Origin: Haemonchus contortus
Lineage: Eukaryota > Nematoda > Chromadorea > Rhabditida > Trichostrongylidae
Assembly (NCBI GenBank): GCA_000469685.2
Contig: LS997564.1
Coordinates: forward strand, 27,686,959 to 27,750,958
DNA: 64,000 bases
Reading direction: 5' to 3'
Positions 1 through 12,522 of the stretch are shown here, in pieces. Below the pieces are notes generated by a model. The model did not search any database, was not told where the DNA came from, and saw nothing but the letters and a program-made list of their open reading frames with translations. Numbering within the stretch: the first letter of the stretch is position 1; the number at the start of each line of letters is the position of its first letter. Made by a program: the position numbers and the translations under genes.

Positions 1-1015
1 GTAAGCTATATATAGGGGGTTCTAAAAGCCTTTTCTACTCTAACATCAACTCAAACAAACCACGAAGAGCCTTAGAGAGTGGAGATTTTCAAAAAGAAAC
101 GATGAGTATAGGAGATAAAGTGGATGACCCACCGAAACGCCGGCTCAAGGACGCTGTAGAACTTCACCGCCATTTCAGGATTCTTTTTACGACTATTTTG
201 AATCACGTCGTTCGCAATGTAAATTAAATTCACAATTTGAGCTGAATTCGTTTCTTTTCGTACTTCCTATAAATAAGAATAAGAAGTACAGGTAACTTGT
301 AATGATCAAATAAGAATATCGACCGAACCTTCAGCCATATTTGTACAATATCGTCGGTATGTCGATGGTGATGCATTAACCACAGCGATAATGTATTAAT
401 GCAGTCCTGCTGAGGCCTAAGTTTACTTAGACGTTCCCGCATTGCCGTCTCCGAGAAACCGGACATCTGAAAAGGACCATGTGCATGTATAATAAATTGG
501 AAAGACAAATACGCGATAAGTCGCGATAAAGACTGCACTACTGTCGAGAAATAAAAAACCACCAACTTCTACAAATTCTATCAATTGCGTGCAACACGAA
601 GAGAAGAGCAAAGGATAACAAATTAAAAATAAATAATGATTAATAATGAGTAGGCCTTGTGGAAATTTGTGATCTACATGTAGACAATATCATGTCGGGA
701 TTTATCGTCATATGAAACATCCAAAATATCGTCCGGTTTTATAAAGATATCATAGCTCAACTATATATGCCAAGGCTAGAACGAATGTTAAAATAGCAGC
801 GATATCGCTTTTTCAGATGAAACCGCAATATAGGCGTCAAATAAAATCCAAACTGGTCGCAATTGCACACATGGAGCGTCGTTCGGATAGGTGTTGGAGT
901 AGGTCGTGCCCGATAGCGTCTAGGACATATTAGTTGAAGATATATCCTAACAAAGATCGGAATTGCTCTACTTACGCAAGTGAAGAAGAGAATCCGAGTT
1001 TCGAGCTCCGTCAAC
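1..1015. other. Leading stretch with no recognised gene
   Basis: The sequence is AT-rich. Open frames reach only about 110 codons, on the minus strand at 230-565 and 757-1077, and show no family motif, signal peptide or splice pattern. I see no gene here. Confidence 0.5.
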
Positions 1016-1335
1016 GAACGAAGATGAGGGTTGCTGTTGAATACACCAAGAAATCGAATATTGGGTGATAGGATCATGCTGACCGTTGGATAATGACGGT
1101 TACAGACTGGATCCTTCAGGACATCAAACGAACAGCAGTACGGCCGCCACCGCGATGGTCGGACTACTTCATGAAAGTCTGGATAAAAGGGTGCTGTGCC
1201 TCGTGTCCCTCAACGATCCACTGGACCACCTTGGCTCGCGAATGGGACGGATAGAGACGTTACTGGTGCCCGCTCCGAAAAATCGATGATCAACGGGACG
1301 ACAGGTGATATCCTAGCGATCGAGCGCCCTCATGT
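1016..1335 (+). mobile_element. RTE retrotransposon fragment, 3' end of the polyprotein
   Basis: Reading across frames gives KMRVAVEYTKKSNIGW, then TDWILQDIKRTAVRPPPRWSD, then WTTLAREWDG. This is the characteristic C-terminal stretch of nematode RTE polyproteins, where a tail of the form 'W..RDIKR..GRPP.RWSD' is followed by 'W..LAR.RD.W'. Stops at the 'GW*' position and after REWDG, plus frame changes, mark it as dead. The endonuclease and reverse transcriptase parts are missing here. It is a 5'-truncated copy, as expected for target-primed reverse transcription. The family call rests on remembered RTE tails and is fairly secure. Confidence 0.7.
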
Positions 1336-1790
1336 CCTCATACTCGGTCAAAAGCCGCTGCGTACGGTCCAGTATCACATTCCACCTCGGTAGCCATGCC
1401 GCCTTCTACTATTGTGTGTTCTCTGAGCCTATTCATTTTAAGTGATGACAACGACGGTGAAAGGCGTTACAGGACCTGCACCTTTTCCCAATTTCTCGTC
1501 GTCAGTGCAGCGAAAAAAAACCACTCATGTTCAGCAAAGAACCGAGTTCGGGATGACTCGCAACGAGCGCGCAGCAAGCCCTTGTTAGCTACATTGAACG
1601 CCAGTCAGTCAAATCTGACTTCTGCGCAAAAATAAAACAAACAAAAAAAAACAACCACTGCCTGCTCTTCGTTGTTCCTCAGCAGTACATGCCGGTCGGG
1701 CCTTCGCTCCTACCCCACAAAGTGCAGACGAGACAACAAAAATTAAGTCGTTCAGCGATTCGAAAACATGAAAAGTTTGAAGGATAGTCT
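1336..1790. other. Unassigned sequence
   Basis: This is probably the 3' flank of the RTE fragment. An A-rich run at 1632-1652 could be part of a retroelement tail or chance. No coding signal is seen. Confidence 0.35.
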
Positions 1791-1794
1791 CGGG

Positions 1795-2050
1795 GTTGAA
1801 CCCGTCTCGGGTATGCACCCCCGAATTCGGGTTCCATTCAGAATAGTGGAGCAGTGAATGTGTATTTGGCCTGTATAATGAATGGCGGTGGCCAGCCGAT
1901 GAATAAGTCAGTGCTATTACCTGCTAGGCTTGTCTGGCACCAATACCCGACCTCCGAGATAAGGAAGACTTAGTTGGCCTTGGCGCATATCAATCCAGGA
2001 CTCTACCATAGACCACGGGCTTGTGGCGATTACACTACTTGCACTACACC
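1795..2050 (-). repeat. SINE-like dispersed repeat, copy A
   Basis: This copy shares an ordered series of blocks with 6340-6615. The blocks are the GTTCCATTCAGAAT block, a GGTGGCC/GATGGCC block, a CAGTGCT block, a GACC-GAG block, the TTGGCC...GGCGCATATCAATC block and a final block ending in a cryptic pol III-like box. In the reverse orientation the unit starts with a tRNA-like head. The copies are strongly diverged. Confidence 0.5.
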
Positions 2051-2373
2051 ACCTACTTCGAGATCAATACATGTTGTAGAATCAGTGAATATATATTTTG
2101 CAATGCCTTGCAAGCTCCAAAAGGTAGAAGTGTAATTGAACTGATAAATATCATCTTCCACCATGCACCCAACAACGCGCGTTAAACAGCTTTCATGACT
2201 AGTGTGAAATTGCTTTTGAATGTTTTCATTTAAATTTTTTCTCCTCTGTTCCTTTCGAAGTTTTCGAGAATAACTTGTGGCCCCGAGAATTTAGTCTGTT
2301 TTTCACCGTTTCCTTGTGCCGCGTCGCTTTTCCGTCCCATGCTTGATGGTCTGGTAGAGATAGGTAAAATTCA

Positions 2374-2468
2374 GTTGTGTTGCGTAGTAACTGGGCCATC
2401 GAGGCTTACTGAGGGGACACGGGGTCCCCTCAGTAGGCCTCGAAGGCCCAGTTACTACGCAACACAAC
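2374..2468. repeat. Near-perfect 95-bp hairpin (foldback)
   Basis: The left arm begins GTTGTGTTGCGTAGTAACTG and the right arm ends with its reverse complement, CAGTTACTACGCAACACAAC. The arms are about 45 nt, closed by a short CACGG loop. Only a few mismatches are visible (for example ATCGAGGCTT against AGGCCTCGA). Such a structure is typical of a foldback or MITE-type element. No coding sequence is present. Confidence 0.85.
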
Positions 2469-2469
2469 C

Positions 2470-5400
2470 AAACAAGGACACCAGTCCAATCCGAAGATTT
2501 GCCTCATGACCTTTTTTCGGTGCGTTGCATATGTAGCGTTATCAGAATGCGTGTATTAAAGTAGGATTAAGTCGCAGAATGAAATATGTTGTTCGTGAAA
2601 TGCTGCGTGTGTTGCATTTCATTTCACGACAAGATCACTGTAGGAAGCAGGTTTCTGCCTAGAATTTTCGTGACTGACTATTGGTCTGGTTGGGCGCACC
2701 TATGTCGGAGTAACTCTCATCAAGAACCACGGAGAAATGTCCAGTTTGGTTGGTTTGGAACATATTGTTAGGAAAGGTTTCATCAAAAAAGGATAGGACA
2801 CGTACAAGGTTATTGAACAACTAAAATATTCTCAGGCGAACCAATTACAATAGTAATATTATATCTTCAGGGGGTTCGAAATGGACTAACGCAAGTAATC
2901 GCGTAGGGTTTTGTACCCTATGAAGGCTGTGCCCTTGTCTCTGAATCCATGCCTCAATAGCGATTTGGTGAGCTTTTATAGGGCCCCTAGGGGGAAGAAA
3001 GGCTTTAGGAATTAGACGTAGTAAAGCTCTCAGAATTCTCAGAATTCTAAAACTCTCAAAATTCTTTAAGCTATTCAAGTGTAGTTGTCATGCCAGAGTA
3101 GAACTTACGTTTTCAATTGCAAGGCAACAGATGTATGAGCCAGGTAAATTAGTGCATCAGGAATGAAGTAGCTGTACATGACTATTTTCCACATAAGTGA
3201 CTCTCAAAAACTAGTATTATACTGCTCGATCTAAGCATACGAAAACCGAAATCCCTTGATAAATGCCGCTAGAACCACGCTGTTGCGACGAAACCTTCTG
3301 GTTCCAGACGAAACGGTGGCTGTTCTTCCTTAAAAATTCCTCATTTTGATGTTGAACTCGGCTGAGCTCAGGCAGCCATACTTCTATGTGAGATTACTTG
3401 TGAGAGTTGTGAGAGATGCACAAAAAATTAATGCACTAAAAGTATCCCGCCCCCCTCCCCCTGTCGATGTGACAGTCTCCCTAACAGGATCGGGAGATAT
3501 TCGAACGCTGTACATCTCAAAACCTTTGTTAAAGGCACAGTTGACGATAACTCTGTGACACCCTGTCAGTTGAAAAGCGGAAGTGTTGGTGAAGAATTGT
3601 TCATCGATGGCGAAGAGAGCGAAAAAAACACACAACCCACGAAATATAGACCTTTCAAAAATAGTGTGAATGGGATGTACGAGTTTATCTGACAGGGATG
3701 TCATGAAAGGGATACTTGAAAGAGGTTTCAGGCATTGCGCTCGCGTATAGTGCTGGCTGCAGAGAGTCCAAGTGTCAAAATTGGGCTTCCACTGTTGCTA
3801 TAGGTCACGAAATGACTAGTTGTTGGAACTTTCAGGCGTTCCTGTGTGAATGGTGTAGCCTTCACAACGCCGAAAAGTCTCCGTCTTTGGGTGTGGACGT
3901 AGACAAAGCGGGTCTTTGGATCCTTACTGTACTTGCCTAAGCCGTTTATCAACCCGACACTGCTCCATATGAAATACATGGAAGCCGTAAGTTCGTTGTA
4001 GTTGGAAATCTCAGAAACTTTATTGCGAATTGCTCCTTTGATCTCTGACAATGTTACAGTACCTTTTTCAGAAACAATCGAACCTTCATAAAAGCTATCA
4101 AATGTCTATATCAATGCCAATACAATGCTTACAACAATGTCAAATAGAGAAATAGCGAGGGAGTTGTTCGACGAAGGGCTTGTGAGGTTTGTTGACCGAA
4201 GCATGGATGAGGTAAACCGATGGCACCAAGATAACGCTAGCTTCACAGGTTTGTTACTGTCTTAGTTGATTCTTTACTGAAAAGCTGTTCCCTTGAAGTT
4301 CTTCCTTTACATCCGTTTTCTCGTTGGCTAGCTGCAATGTAAGGTTCACTAATGGGGAATCAAATAAAAACTCGTAGAATTCACACTTCAAAGGTAATAA
4401 TGATAAATGTAACCTTCAAAACTTCCGAAAAGAATAACTTGACATTTCATTACTGCAGTAGACGATCATTATTCCTTCTACGTGCCGATCTTATTGTTTT
4501 TCTTGCGCCTTTTCGAGAATGAGCCGTACTTGCTTTTTCCGTAGCATTCGGCTCTTCACAAAAAGTTGGTTGGCGATTGCTTTTTCGCTGCTCGGTGACG
4601 TCCCATGACAATCCACATTCTCAACAGATCTAACACTTCGCAAATCTCTTTTTCATCACTACATGGGAAAGGGATTAGGTCCCCCTTTGAATGCGGGTAT
4701 CCTTCTTTTCCCATTTTCATTTACACTTCGTCTTATGGTGTATGTAGATTCTAATCAGTTCGGCAAGAACCGATCAGTCTGACTCCGAGCGACCAACCTT
4801 CCCCAAAAAGATGATGAGTAAAAACAGTGACCAGTATCTATTACCAGGAACTCAGGACACAGACTTGGCTGTAAACGTAGCGCCTTCATTGTTTATAAGA
4901 AATAACTGTACCACCATAAACAACGTAGCTTGGTGCTGTTTGTGTTTTGAGCTCTCACGGTGTTACGATCAAAACTTTATTAGCTAACATTTCGGCGGTA
5001 TCAAATTCTTCAGAGCCTAAAATGGACCAAAAACAACTAGTGGATATCCGATCAAACGTCTCCACAGCCCTACAGAAGTTCGATGTAGCCAAATCATAAG
5101 TTATCTACGATGGTCCGCTCCTGCATCGACATGAACTGAATTTTCCCATGCCCTTTACTAGTGTGAGAGAGTTTTATGCTCACGAGAACACCTCACGATA
5201 CGTCTTCCGGCTGTCTCATCACGAAAGCATCGACTCTGGCCAATCAAAACCTTCGATCCATGCTTGTAAGACCGAACTGTACACCCTCAGGGGATGCTGA
5301 ACTGCTATTTGGATGGCTCTCAAAAAATATTCAGGTAATTGTTGCTGGTCGCTTCGTAAAATACCTGCGACGATAACAACTACAGGCTAAAAGGGTCGCT

Positions 5401-5585
5401 AGTAGTAGCTCAATGACGCATTTTTTTTTCATGGCTTCGATCACTACGATGCCGGATAGTCACTTTTTATGAAAATGGGCTGGGTCAAGGTAAAATATGT
5501 ATGCGGCAGTAATGCTAATCGGACGATTCTTTCAACCTGCCCACTTTACCACGCCTCGAAGAACAATCCGTGTTCAAAAGAAAAC
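2470..5585. other. Three kilobases without a recognised gene
   Basis: The only structures seen are a short imperfect tandem of a CTCAGAATT-type unit at about 3024-3065 and a GGCACAGTTGACGATAA block at about 3534. The latter recurs in diverged form near 63559 (GGCACAGTTCACGATAA), so it is probably repeat-derived. Open frames of about 107 codons (3384-3704 and 3728-4051, minus) have no motif or splice support. Confidence 0.4.
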
Positions 5586-5589
5586 TGAG

Positions 5590-5725
5590 GAGAGAGGCTG
5601 TGGACAGAATTTCTGTCTCGGACGAGACTTGAACCCCTACTTGTGCTCAGAAAAAATGCGATCGTCTCAAAATGCCTACCAATTGCCCGGTATAGTGGAA
5701 TGGCATGATCATGGTGATCATTGTA
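5590..5725 (-). repeat. Possible tRNA-derived repeat
   Basis: On the minus strand an A-box-like GCAATTGGTAGGC is followed by a B-box-like GGGGTTCAAGTCTCG. That is the spacing and order of pol III internal promoters, but the whole does not fold into a convincing tRNA. It is probably SINE-derived rather than a functional tRNA gene. Confidence 0.35.
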
Positions 5726-6339
5726 TGGTAAGTTCATTGTATAGGTATCAAAAAATTTAAATACAAATAACAAAATTGACAAACGGTAATGAAAATTATA
5801 CGATAATGCAAAGTATGCAGGAACATACCAGGAAAGTGATACACAAGCTTTTATAACCTCTCAGGTCAAGGAAGGAAATTGTTCACGTTCTACCACATCG
5901 AGTTCGAAGCCATGCGAAAAATCGCCTATAAGGTTAAAATTCCATCTTCTGCTTTAAAATAACTGGACTGGAAAATTACTCTGTAGGCGAAGATAGGTAA
6001 GGTTAGAAAGCAAAACGCTCATAGAGCTAAATATTTGTCATGGCAATTCCTTACAGTGAATCAGCCAGCTATCCAAGTCTTCCTTTGAACACTTCTTGCA
6101 GGTGATCCCTTCTTGTAGGTTAATAAATAACATTAGGAGCTACTAGATATAGTTTGAAAATATTTCATCTGATTACCAACCTTTTCGAAAATTGGGATGG
6201 CGCTGCATCTCATTATACTTGTTTGGGCAGTAACTAAATGTGTCGGATCATTGGTTGGTCTGTAGGACTGTATGTTTATCTGTGGGTCTGGCCGTGTTGG
6301 AAACCTTCCATGGTCGTCTAAAGGATAAAAGGATGAAGG

Positions 6340-6615
6340 CTCCAGGACATTATTCAACCCCGTCTGAGGAATGCACCGCTCATTCGACTTCCATTCAGAA
6401 TCGTAGCGGCCTACTGAATGCGCATGTGGCTTCAGTGACTTGCGATGGCCACCCTATGCACATGCCAGTGCTTTTATACTCCTAGACGAGTCCGCTACCA
6501 ACTAACCGACCCCGGAGGAATGGGACACTTGGTTGGCCCAGGCGGATATCAATCAGGGATTCGAACCCGTGACCATGCCTGTATGATTGTGCGCACTTTC
6601 ACTATATCACCTCTT
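6340..6615 (-). repeat. SINE-like dispersed repeat with tRNA-like head, copy B
   Basis: Read on the minus strand, the unit starts with GGTGATATAGTGAAAGTGC (A-box-like), then CGGGTTCGAATCCCTG (a good B box and T arm). A body containing GTTGGTAGCGGACTCGTCTA and GGAAGTCGAATGAGCGG follows. Related copies lie at 1795-2050 and, in pieces and the opposite orientation, at 29490-29735. The tRNA-like head and dispersed copies suggest a tRNA-derived SINE. Its family name is not known to me. Confidence 0.6.
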
Positions 6616-8745
6616 CCCCTTATGACTAAAACTCATGGCGAACAGCGATGGTAACACTCAGGAGGATGTTCCGAGGAAATAGCGATTCTACACAAGAGTA
6701 TAGGGGCGGTGATTTCGATCGATTGATAGCTATCAATATCGATTGGCGGCGTAACTCAACAACTATTCAATACAAGCAATAAACTCCCTTCTGTACTGGA
6801 GCAGCTACACAAAATGGAGAGGGTTGCATGCCAAGAAGGGAGAACTCGGAACTCTGTTATCAAAGGGTACTGACGGGGCACTATACTGATGGTATCAGTC
6901 GGTATCAAAACAAATGGCAACTTCCTATCGTTTGTGATGCAAGACTCGCAGTTAAAAGCATGATGACTTGGTTCTGTTTGAAATCATAAGGGCCTATAAA
7001 AGAGCCCTAGACAGCCTCATTTACTCATCTGATCTCATGCGTGTTTGTCAGTAGGTTTTCCGTATTTGTGGAGAAGGACTGGCTGATTTAAAACTAGCAA
7101 GGTTCGTCTTGTATGCTGTGACAGCAGTATTGGGGAAGTCACAAATCAGCCCCACACACATTTTTCCAACCACAGCGAAAAAACATAATCATCAGAGGAA
7201 TGCTTATGAAGCTGATCGATAATGTTTAGAATCTCATGCGATCAGACAACATTCACCAGCCGTGGCTTCCTTCGAATCGTCTTGACCGAGGTTCTCATCT
7301 TAATCATCAGGCGACAACATGTATCTCTTTGATTGCCCAGCTGCTGTTCAGCTCAAAACTGGTCCATTCCACTGCCTGATGTCCATAATGTTTTTGTCAG
7401 TAGCTCTCTTGGCCTCATTTTCGATTGAACCTGTTTTGAACTCCTATATTCCAAGGAGTAGTCGCTCATTATAGTGGCTCTGGCTGTGGGTATACATCTA
7501 CAAAGCACACACGTTGTTCCTCTGTTCTATTACTGGTAAGTGAGTGTGAGGGTGTACAGGCTTCTGTAGAAAAAAAGTGTTCTATAGTCTCTTTGTTCGC
7601 TCCTATTTCTCTATTCCCTCCTCCTAATTACGATACTGGAAGGAAAAACTCGTTGAGAATGCTAGCAGAAATCCCTCTTTCCATTGAAAGTCTCTCCCTT
7701 GTTCTGAAGTGGTGTGGTAGCAAAAGGAGCAACCACACACGCATGATGAATCTCGGCTCGATATACCCCGAGTATAAACAAGTCCTATCCTTCTGGGGGT
7801 CACTTAATTGGTATCTTACCAATTAGTTGTATAGGAGGTTTAAGCAGTGATTTATAGATAAACTGCCTTTGCAACTTATTGTCATGTCATACAACCCGCC
7901 CACCACTACGATTCCGAACAGAAAGCGAATGCGGGGCGAATCCCAAAACAGGATCGATCCACGCCAAAAAATCTTTCCTACTATCTTTCATTTTTATATA
8001 TCAGAATATTTAGGGTGCAGGTATTCCATCACCTTATCAGGGTCGAATTTAGCGACTCGACGGATAGCAAAAAGAGGTTATTCTTGTGTACACTTTGTTC
8101 TCGAGTTCATTTTGTCGAAAAAGAACTCCTCAATATTAGCTAAACCAACCAGAGAGTTGGTATACCATCTGTCTGTTCACTGTCAGTTGAGTTCAGAGGG
8201 GAGAACCAGGCATGAAGAGGAAGGGACTAAGTCTTGAATTGACCTTCACTTAGATCCAGAAATTTTGTTTGTTTGAATTTTGTAGGTGTTATAGACTGAT
8301 CACCAGAATCAGCTTTATTTTGTTGTATAAATTCTAGAGCAAATACGACATCTACCAGAATTTTGCTGCAAAGATGCAGGCTGTTCCGATGAGGATTCGC
8401 TCCCAATTTTCCGCTCTTACGTTAACAACTTCTTCTTGCATACTGTAGCGGCGAAGAAAAGTAGGCCTCAACATGACGCACATACTAGTGCGTTTTTTTG
8501 TATGACTAATCCGGTTTCCAGTTTCGCCTCCTATAAAAGAGGATCTGGCGCTCATCCCCATCAGGTGTTACGCTGCAACAGAATGGCTCATGGATCATTT
8601 TTGTTGTTTTCTTCTATACCCCTGTTGATTCATCTGTGATCTTCTTTTTATTTTCATGGTGCTTTCGGATTGCGAACTTAGAAAGGCTTCCTCCCTCTTC
8701 CTCCATCTGTTCGGAATATTTAGTTTATTAGAGGAAATAAACGAT
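6616..8745. other. Unassigned sequence upstream of the DUF148-type gene
   Basis: No gene is recognised. The 122-codon frame at 7869-8237 (+) has no motif. A TATAAAA box-like string at 8532-8538 lies about 215 bp before the start codon of the next gene and could belong to its promoter. Confidence 0.4.
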
Positions 8746-8752
8746 CATTTAG
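8740..8752 (+). promoter_or_regulatory. Possible trans-splice acceptor at the start codon
   Basis: A T-rich stretch ending in CATTTAG directly abuts the ATG at 8753. In nematodes a spliced leader is often joined right next to the start codon, so this could be the trans-splice site of the DUF148-type gene. It is a single weak motif and the call is inference. Confidence 0.35.
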
Positions 8753-11700
8753 ATGCTGGCTTGGTTGGTTTGCTTGGCGTTCGTCGTTCTGGCCTCAGCG
8801 CAGGGGAAAACTGTAAGTATTACTTTTGATAAGAGAAACGGAAGTGAAGCCCATTTTATGGGCCTTAATCTTGTTCTTGAGAGTACACAACGTATTCGAC
8901 CTAAATCCAGAACCGTAGAATCACTTGAATGCTTGTTCGGTCTGCTCAGCGAAAATTGTATAGGATAGGAAGAAAATAGGAAGGATAGGGACCAATCAAC
9001 GGCTATCTGATACCAAGCTGAGCATTCAGTTACCATCTAAAATGCATTCGCCTAAGTTTTACCCCTTAGTGGGGCTACGAAGGTGTTGTGTGTAGGAGGT
9101 GGGGGGGTCGCTTTTTGATACATTTCCAGCTACAATCGTGTAATACCAGGGAACCGGCTCTGAAGGATAAGTGGCCTAATTGGTCTGAGCAGATGCTGAT
9201 CTGCTAGTAGCGTACGTGCGTTGCATCACAACTAGCGCAGGTGTAAAGTAACAGCACAGGAATAACTAGATCTGCTTTGCGGGATAGAAAGCGAAAGCTG
9301 TGTTGTTGGAAGTGAACGAGTAGATAAAGCGAAAAAAGATTATGGTATAACAATACTAAATTGATGGGTACAGGTTTTGTCACGGTGGTTTCACTATTTA
9401 TGGTTCAGGGAAAGTACATTTTGCTAGGTAGTAATGGGCCAATAATATGACAGGATTACGGTCCGATTACTACCTCAATATCAGAATATCTGAAGCGCAG
9501 TATAGAAAGAAATGGGGTCGTGATGGATCAGAGTAAGGGAAATGGGACTCAGCTTTCTGGGTGTCCGCAAAGTGTCCACGAATTGTAGAGTATGTATCAA
9601 AAAGGACACGGGGCCTTGCATAGGATGGGCATGCATGCTCAAATAAAGGCACTCAGGGACTGCACCTCTCACTATTCGGGACCTCGGGACTCCTTCGAGG
9701 TCTATCTTGCGCTGATTTGACTACGATGTTCTCGGGATCAGGTGCAAAGTCGCATCAGAACTTTGCTGAGCATCACTAATATTGAGAGAATCAGCTTGTG
9801 TTTGGGATCTAGGAGTGGGTAAGATGTCTTGGAATACTGTTTCTTGAATGCACCTTCGATTCAAGGACCCGCATCACAAAGGATATTATGTCCAAACAAA
9901 ATAAGACTTGCAGAAATCATGTGTGTCGTGTGTGCAACCAGACCATAGCCTAGTTACCTAAGTTACGTACTAGTAGACAACGGATGGCTCGAATAGAACA
10001 CGGTTCTGTGACGCCAGGTTGAGCCAAGCCTTTATTTGCTGTCCCGTCCGTTCCTACCCACTTTCCCCAGGCTCGAACAATTTTCAAATAAACAGCACTT
10101 TTTGGTAGAGAGATTATTTCTTGTAACAAATCCGTTGAATGTTCTTTAACCATCAGAGAATTCCTTGTGGACTCCCGCCGTTCACTACAAAGTTACCAAA
10201 CAAGCAAGCGGACCAACTGAGAGAAGTAGGCCATTGACTTTTAAATTACTCCGATCCAAAAATCGATACCAATTGAAAATGATTGAAGGTCTGGGCGAAT
10301 TACAAAAATGGGACCGAATGCATGAACGAGCAGAAACGGACGTTTGAAATAGTGGCCTCACTTACCGAAGCGGAACGTGCCGCTGTGTTCGAGTTCAAAG
10401 CAGAACCAATCACAGGTACTGTACGTAGATGAGGTCTGATTTCTGCTGAGGCTGGTGAATGTCGCATCGAAGTTGATGGCTGAAAATGAAAGGAGGAGAA
10501 TGCATTTATCCAGCAATCAAATGTTCAGTTGATGACCACTTCGATACCACCCCACGTTTTATCAAAATGTTGCCTCTGAATGTAAAGGAAGGGTTCGATG
10601 CTATTTGGATGAACGACACATTGGTTGATGCTGAAAAGGTGAGTCCCATTCCTCGGCTTTTGTTTGGCTATCTCCATTTCTTGGATCGTCTCAAGAACAT
10701 CCACTGCGAAAATAGGTATCACTAACACTAATAGATATCAAATTCTTTTCCCAGATACTACCACTTTACAGCTTGTCGATTTGGGTCAAAGACCACTGAG
10801 TAACTCGAAACCGATCCCGAGATTTGGACATACCGTGGGTTGGTATGAGTGACTCAGTTCAATCACTGGGGGTATAGGTTAGGTTACATACCGATCAGGG
10901 AACATTGATGAGTCCAAATGGCGAACTATGCACATCGCTCAGGAAGAGAACTTCTATAAGAAAAGCCTAGGAGGACACAAGCATCAAAGATTTGAACATC
11001 CATCCCTACACAACCGAGACGCCTACACATTTCCATAGTTGCCAATCTGGGCAACCATAGCTAGTCTTGGTAGAGAGGGTAAAGAGTGCGCTGTGAGCTA
11101 CACATCACTGGTCGAATGGAGGACTTCATTATCTTTATCTAACTAACTATTCATTCGACTATCCTTTCTCTTGATAGGATTTTTTGGTGATAGTGTGCGG
11201 GTCTTGGCTACTGCCTAACGTTATCCTTCGAGCTTGCGTACAGTGGGGCCTTTGCGATTACACCCTCTCTAGCTCTCTCCATTTTTATAGCTTAGGTATC
11301 TTCTGTCAGCATTACTTTTGCGGTTATCGACTCAACCGATAATGTGAAGAAGGAGCCGCTTGGCAGTCAGATTCGACAAACGAAAAGTATGCTGCTATCC
11401 CTTGGAGGACATTAGCGATTCGAACACTGGTGAAATAAAAGAAAAGGGGAAGTATAGCAATGGATTAGAAGTTTTTCGGAGACCCATGGGGACTGCTTTA
11501 TGCTTTCTCCGATCTCTGCACTTGCCTGCTTATCCATACGGCTGTCCATATCTATACAGATCTGAGCAGAAATCCCATGATCACTGTTCACATCTGTCGT
11601 CGAGTGTACTAGTGGAAAAGGCTTATAGAATGTGTCACTGTAAAGAAAGCGCTTAGTTGCGAGGTGATCAACCATTAGAGTCATCGCTGCTAGGCCATAA

Positions 11701-12266
11701 CATTCACTTAAGAAGTTTCATTTCAGGAAACTGCACGATATTGGTGTTCTTTTTGTACTTCAGCTTCACTGGTGAGGTACGTCTCGGTATTGAACTGACT
11801 GTCACTAATTTTAGCACAAGCTGCTTCGAGAGTACGCTGACAAGAACTTCAACACCGAGCAAAAAGCAGGCTTTGAAGAATGGTTAGCTGAGGTGATTTC
11901 AATTCTCACAATACGAAGAAGTGCACTGAACTTGCGCTATAGCGTATCCACTTCAGATAGTGAAGGCGAAAAAAGCTATGGATCAACGAATCGGTAAACT
12001 CAGCGCTAAGTCAAGAGAGCTGTTCGACAAAGTTGTAAAGGTAAGAGTTCGTACTCGAATTGTGCTAGAAACAGCTTAATGTCGGTGTAGAGGAAACTTT
12101 TTGGAGATAGATGAAAGCTGTTTAGTCCCATGATTCAGGCTTCAAGAGGGACTTCAACTCCCACTGCCCATTTTTGTATTTGACTTCCTTTCCGCAGCTT
12201 CAACACTTCTTTCATACCCATTACAACATGGTCATGGAAATGAAGGAAGTGGCGCGTGAGAAGTAG
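8753..12266 (+). CDS. Small secreted DUF148 (SXP/RAL-2-like) protein, about six exons
   Basis: Exons: 8753-8812, about 10289-10415 (start uncertain), 10529-10638, 11815-11892, 11957-12040 and 12198-12266 (TAG stop). Every intron has GT/AG ends. Phases agree: introns 1, 3, 4 and 5 are phase 0 and intron 2 is phase 1. Exon 1 is a textbook signal peptide, MLAWLVCLAFVVLASAQGKT. The mature part is charged and helical, with FEEWLAE, AKKAMDQRIGKLSAKSREL and a C-terminal EMKEVAREK. The 'F.EW..E..KAKK..D.RI.KLS..S.ELF.KV' pattern is what DUF148 proteins show. These are nematode-specific secreted proteins including SXP/RAL-2 antigens, and their molecular role is unclear. Predicted length is about 175 residues, normal for the family. 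The gene itself is more certain than the family name. No AATAAA lies close after the stop. Confidence 0.72.
8813..10288 (+). other. Intron 1 of the DUF148-type gene
   Basis: It starts with a strong GTAAGT donor after the signal-peptide exon. Its 3' end is uncertain: phase-0 acceptors are possible at 10289, 10331 or 10334, all with poor pyrimidine tracts. No further exon was recognised inside. Open frames at 9470-9672 (minus) have no support. Confidence 0.4.
10639..11814 (+). other. Intron 3 of the DUF148-type gene
   Basis: It is bounded by donor AAAG|GTGAGT and acceptor AATTTTAG. Exons on either side are both phase 0, so no intervening exon is needed. The 98-codon frame at 11360-11656 is not supported as an exon. 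Confidence 0.5.
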
Positions 12267-12522
12267 CGCACTCGTTTTCCTGAACTCCTGATTCCAATCC
12301 CATTCTCATCCACGAATCCATCCATTCGCTCCTTACAAACTGGTTGGCTATATCCATCGAAAAAAAAAAACGGGTGACTGCTCAAATCTCGAATAGGGAT
12401 GGAATATGATATGCATATTGAGGGTTCGATCAGTCGCCATAAGTTGGTATTTCCCATGTATCAAAGGCACAGACGAGTATGTTACGATTCGAACGCCCGA
12501 GCGCGATTGCATAGAACTGGTT

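Noticed and set aside
6555..6610. Functional tRNA gene
   Set aside because: The B box is good but no acceptor stem or proper anticodon arm pairs. The unit recurs as a dispersed repeat.
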